A DNA stretch of 64,000 bases from Papillibacter cinnamivorans DSM 12816 (GTDB taxonomy: Bacteria; Bacillota; Clostridia; Oscillospirales; Oscillospiraceae): assembly GCF_900176335.1 (NCBI RefSeq), contig NZ_FWXW01000003.1, positions 248,001-312,000 of the forward strand, read 5' to 3'. The notes under the pieces were generated by a model. It made no database searches, was not told where the DNA came from, and was given only the letters and a program-made list of their open reading frames with translations. Position numbers and translations under genes: made by a program. How positions within the stretch are numbered: position 1 is the first letter of the stretch; every line of letters begins with the position of its first letter. Below, piece after piece: positions 61,567 to 64,000 of this stretch.

Positions 61567-62334
61567 TTGTCGAAGACGATTGCAATCGTAAATCAAAAGG
61601 GGGGCGTCGGCAAGACCACTACCTGCGTCAACCTCAGCGCCGCTCTTACCGAACTGGGCCGCCGCGTGCTTGTCTGCGATTTCGATCCTCAGGCAAACAC
61701 GACCTCTGGAATGGGTGTTGACAAATCCTCCGCTTCCCCCAATGTGTATGATGTGCTGATCAACGGCGCACCCTGCGAGAAGGCAATCGTTTCCACCCGT
61801 TTTGGGGACGTGCTCCCCTCCAATAAAGCTCTTGCCGGAGCCGGAATCGAAATGATAGGGCTGGAACGTCGTGAATTTTCTCTGAAGCGGGCTTTATCCT
61901 CTGTTTCGTATCGTTATGATTTTATTTTGATTGACTGTCCTCCTTCCCTGGAGCTTCTGACCGTCAACGCTCTCTGCGCCGCCGACACCATTTTGGTTCC
62001 CGTTCAGTGCGAATATTACGCTCTTGAGGGATTGTCCGACCTGATGTCCACTGTCCGGATCGTAAAACGGGCGCTGAATCCTTCTTTGGAACTGGAAGGC
62101 GTTTTGCTCACTATGTACGACGGCCGGACCAATCTTTCCCTTCAGGTGGCGGAGGAAGTGAAACGTCACTTTCCCGGAAAGGTATACTCCACGGTCGTTC
62201 CCAGAAATGTCCGCTTATCCGAGGCTCCCAGCCACGGAAAGCCGGTCCTCGCATACGACCGCTATTCCAGAGGTTCCGAAGCATATCTGGCCCTTGCCTC
62301 AGAACTTTTGGGAAAGAATCCGAAATCACTTTAA
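61567..62334 (+). CDS. soj: Chromosome partitioning ATPase Soj (ParA)
   Basis: Soj is a ParA-type ATPase that moves ParB-parS complexes and modulates DnaA. The 255-residue protein has the deviant Walker A motif QKGGVGKTTT, the second lysine before it, CDFDPQANTTSGMG, and ILIDCPPSLELLTVNAL. The start is a TTG before SKTIAIVNQKGG; a GTG three codons earlier is an alternative with GGAAGG three bases before it. It lies downstream of the 110-bp repeat and parS, and 25 bp ahead of spo0J. Confidence 0.96.
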   Translation: MSKTIAIVNQKGGVGKTTTCVNLSAALTELGRRVLVCDFDPQANTTSGMGVDKSSASPNVYDVLINGAPCEKAIVSTRFGDVLPSNKALAGAGIEMIGLERREFSLKRALSSVSYRYDFILIDCPPSLELLTVNALCAADTILVPVQCEYYALEGLSDLMSTVRIVKRALNPSLELEGVLLTMYDGRTNLSLQVAEEVKRHFPGKVYSTVVPRNVRLSEAPSHGKPVLAYDRYSRGSEAYLALASELLGKNPKSL

Positions 62335-62359
62335 TCTATTTTGAAAGGGATGATGCAGT

Positions 62360-63250
62360 GTGGCTGAAAGAGGCTTGGGCAAAGGTCTCGGCGCCCTTCT
62401 GGGCGACGCGGCGCTCCAATCTCAGGAGGGCGGCAGCGTCGTTTTGCCCATCTCTCAGATCGAAGCCGGTCTTCGTCAACCCAGAAAGTACTTCGACGAA
62501 GAAGCACTCGCGGAGCTTTCCGACTCCATCCGGCAGCACGGAATTCTTCAGCCTCTCACGGTTCGGCGTCTCAGCTCCGGATATTATCAGATTATAGCCG
62601 GCGAACGGCGCTGGAGAGCCGCCCGTATGGCGGGACTTTCCGAAGTCCCCGTCATGATTATCGAAGCGGACGACCGGAAGGCCATGGAGCTTGCCATGAT
62701 CGAGAACCTTCAGCGGGAGGATCTCAATCCCATCGAAGAGGCGGAAGGATTCCGTTCGCTGATTGAAACCTACGGCATGACGCAGGAAGAAGCTTCGTCC
62801 CGCGTAGGCCGATCCCGTCCTGCCGTTGCCAATTCCCTCCGGCTTTTGTCCTTGCCGGAAGATATCCAGTCTTTGCTTTCTATGGGTTCTATTACCAGCG
62901 GTCATGCCCGCGCACTTCTCCAGCTCAAATTTCCGGACGAGCAGCGCAGGACCGTAAATGCAATCGTTCAAAATCAGCTTTCTGTCCGCCAGACGGAACT
63001 TTTAGTCAAGCGTTTATCCGAACAGGAGCGCCGCGCTGCTTCTCAGCGGAAACCCGGCGTTTCCGTGAATTATCTTCAGGAAGTGGAGCGGAATCTTACG
63101 GAGCTTCTGGGCCGCCGCGTCACCATCGTAAACGGCAAGAAAAAGGGGAAATTTGAGCTGGAATACTATGGAGAGCGGGATTTTGAAGAGCTTTTACTTC
63201 TGCTTCAGAAAATCCAGCCTTCGGAGAAAAGAGGGTCTGCCATTGAGTAA
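62360..63250 (+). CDS. spo0J: Chromosome partitioning protein Spo0J (ParB)
   Basis: Spo0J binds parS, hydrolyses CTP to slide as a clamp, and recruits SMC. The 296-residue product has GLGKGLGALLGD at the start (the Soj-stimulating tail), IRQHGILQPLTVRR, the CTP site IAGERRWRAARMAG, and the helix-turn-helix TQEEASSRVGRSRPAVANSLRLLSLP. It starts with GTG. The 3' end overlaps the next gene by 8 bp. Noc upstream is a paralogue. Confidence 0.97.
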   Translation: MAERGLGKGLGALLGDAALQSQEGGSVVLPISQIEAGLRQPRKYFDEEALAELSDSIRQHGILQPLTVRRLSSGYYQIIAGERRWRAARMAGLSEVPVMIIEADDRKAMELAMIENLQREDLNPIEEAEGFRSLIETYGMTQEEASSRVGRSRPAVANSLRLLSLPEDIQSLLSMGSITSGHARALLQLKFPDEQRRTVNAIVQNQLSVRQTELLVKRLSEQERRAASQRKPGVSVNYLQEVERNLTELLGRRVTIVNGKKKGKFELEYYGERDFEELLLLLQKIQPSEKRGSAIE

Positions 63251-63797
63251 TCCGACCAATGCTTCCTCCGACCAGAAGCCGGAGGGCAAGAACAATATCT
63301 ATTATCTCCAGCAGGAAGCGGAACGCGTTCGTCCCGTCAAGCGGCATTCCGTTGGGGTATATGTCGCGGTTCTGTTTGCCGTTGCCTTTTTCTTTCTCTT
63401 TTTATCCTATTTCATGCAGCAGCGGAACAATGAAGCGGTGATCAGCGGGCTTAGGGATTCCGTCAGCGCCGTACAGAGCCTCCAGCAGCTGCAGGACAGC
63501 AATACCGCTCTGCAGCAGCAGGTATATGAGCTTAGCGCGCTGAACCAAAGTCTGCAGGACAATCTGACCGAAACCGACAGTTCTTTGGATTTAGCCAATA
63601 AAAAGCTTGACGCCATGGATCTTCTCTGGCAGATCTCCAAGCTATATTCCACCCGGAAATACACCTCCTGCCGCAACGCCATTGCCAAAATGGAGGAGCT
63701 TGATCTTAGCCAATATCTGCCCGCCACCGCAACCAATTCTTTTCAGTCCGAATCCCCCCTGAGTGAATACCAGCGAATCGTCAAGGCTTTGGATTGA
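63243..63797 (+). CDS. Membrane-anchored coiled-coil protein of unknown function
   Basis: I do not recognise a named family. The 184-residue protein has about 40 polar residues, one transmembrane helix (VGVYVAVLFAVAFFFLFLSYF), then a long Q/L/S-rich coiled coil (about residues 65-125: VQSLQQLQDSNTALQQQVYEL...) and a compact C-terminal end (LYSTRKYTSCRNAIAKMEELDLSQYL). It begins at a TTG with GAGGG seven bases upstream, overlapping the spo0J stop. The topology suggests an envelope protein that may connect segregation to the membrane; this is only inference from position. Confidence 0.8.
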   Translation: MSNPTNASSDQKPEGKNNIYYLQQEAERVRPVKRHSVGVYVAVLFAVAFFFLFLSYFMQQRNNEAVISGLRDSVSAVQSLQQLQDSNTALQQQVYELSALNQSLQDNLTETDSSLDLANKKLDAMDLLWQISKLYSTRKYTSCRNAIAKMEELDLSQYLPATATNSFQSESPLSEYQRIVKALD

Positions 63798-63860
63798 TTT
63801 CCTCTGCTTTGCGCATTTCCGACGTTTTCTCCCGGGAATCTATATTGAGGTGAATATTTC

Positions 63861-64000
63861 ATGCTGGACATCAAGGCAATCAAAAGCGACCCCGACAAAA
63901 TCAAAGCTCGTCTTTCCCTCAGAAGCGAAAAATACGCCGCCGACATCGACAGGGCTCTGGAGCTGGATCTTCTTCGCAGAGAACTGATTTTCAAAACGGA
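63861..64000 (+). CDS. serS: Seryl-tRNA synthetase, N-terminal fragment cut by the window edge
   Basis: The 46 visible codons start MLDIKAIKSDPDKIKARLS and continue to LRRELIFKT, the tRNA-binding coiled-coil arm of SerRS. The ATG follows GAGGTGAATATTTC. SerS charges tRNA-Ser and is often found close to the partition genes in Clostridia. The rest lies outside the window. Confidence 0.9.
   Translation, partial: MLDIKAIKSDPDKIKARLSLRSEKYAADIDRALELDLLRRELIFKT

Overview
The window reads as chromosomal DNA of a spore-forming Firmicute of class Clostridia, most likely an Oscillospiraceae-type organism (Oscillibacter/Flavonifractor-like). The support is: GC content judged by eye to be in the high fifties, GGAGG-type ribosome binding sites, Spo0J/Soj/Noc, SpoVAC, a SpoIIQ-like M23 protein, DnaD/DnaI-type primosome genes, SLH-domain surface proteins, DegV, DUF1836 and RpoN. 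This placement is inference from gene content; no 16S gene is present. There is no prophage, transposase, CRISPR array or rRNA operon. Almost everything is core genome, and the unusual material is in the intergenic DNA.

Layout. 0-2.5 kb: a minus-strand pantothenate operon (DUF2520 reductase-like gene, panB, start of panC) and a macrodomain gene. 2.7-9.4 kb: a membrane diguanylate cyclase, a very large S-layer-anchored phosphodiester glycosidase, hemW and a pseudouridine synthase. 9.4-16.1 kb is accessory in character: an uncharacterised DUF6530/GIY-YIG/DUF2087 operon under a double operator, an orphan spoVAC, an AEC transporter, a small membrane protein, a polysaccharide deacetylase, two glyoxalase-fold genes (one frameshifted) and a DOPA-dioxygenase-like gene. 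16.3-19.6 kb: three tRNAs (Met, Glu, Val), proBA and trmL. 19.7-26.4 kb: the lower glycolysis cluster pgk-tpiA-gpmI-eno, followed by rpoN. 26.5-35.3 kb: a HAD-GNAT fusion, an M23 peptidase, prfB, ilvE, prmA, DegV-DUF1836 and an SGNH hydrolase. 35.5-41 kb: rpsO-pnp-M16 peptidase-mnmE (minus strand). 41-46 kb: a probable structured small RNA, then CBS, QueG-like, tadA, mntP and TraB/GumN genes. 46.8-57.5 kb: a long minus-strand run for envelope and division (zapA, U32 peptidase, dut, maf, mreC, mreD, mrdA, amylase, FAD oxidoreductase). 57.8-64 kb: plus-strand dnaD-dnaC, noc-soj-spo0J, a membrane coiled-coil protein and serS, with two parS sites and a perfect DnaA box between noc and soj. This implies that the right end lies near the replication origin.

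The genes group into replication initiation and segregation (dnaD, dnaC, noc, soj, spo0J, parS), rod-shape wall synthesis (mreC, mreD, mrdA, zapA), nucleotide and RNA quality control (dut, maf, pnp, mnmE, tadA, trmL, prfB) and central metabolism (glycolysis, proline, pantothenate, branched-chain amino acids).

The most interesting signals are: a promoter-to-terminator three-hairpin RNA at 41.3 kb; an approximately 110-bp unit tandemly repeated at three separate intergenic loci, one of which supplies the -10 box of the soj promoter; a roughly 260-bp hairpin cassette with outward-facing terminators, present twice; a 33-bp repeat and related hairpins at 32.8, 35.3 and 43.1 kb; and the unexplained DUF6530/GIY-YIG/DUF2087 operon with tandem TTACTAAATTAGTAA-type operators.
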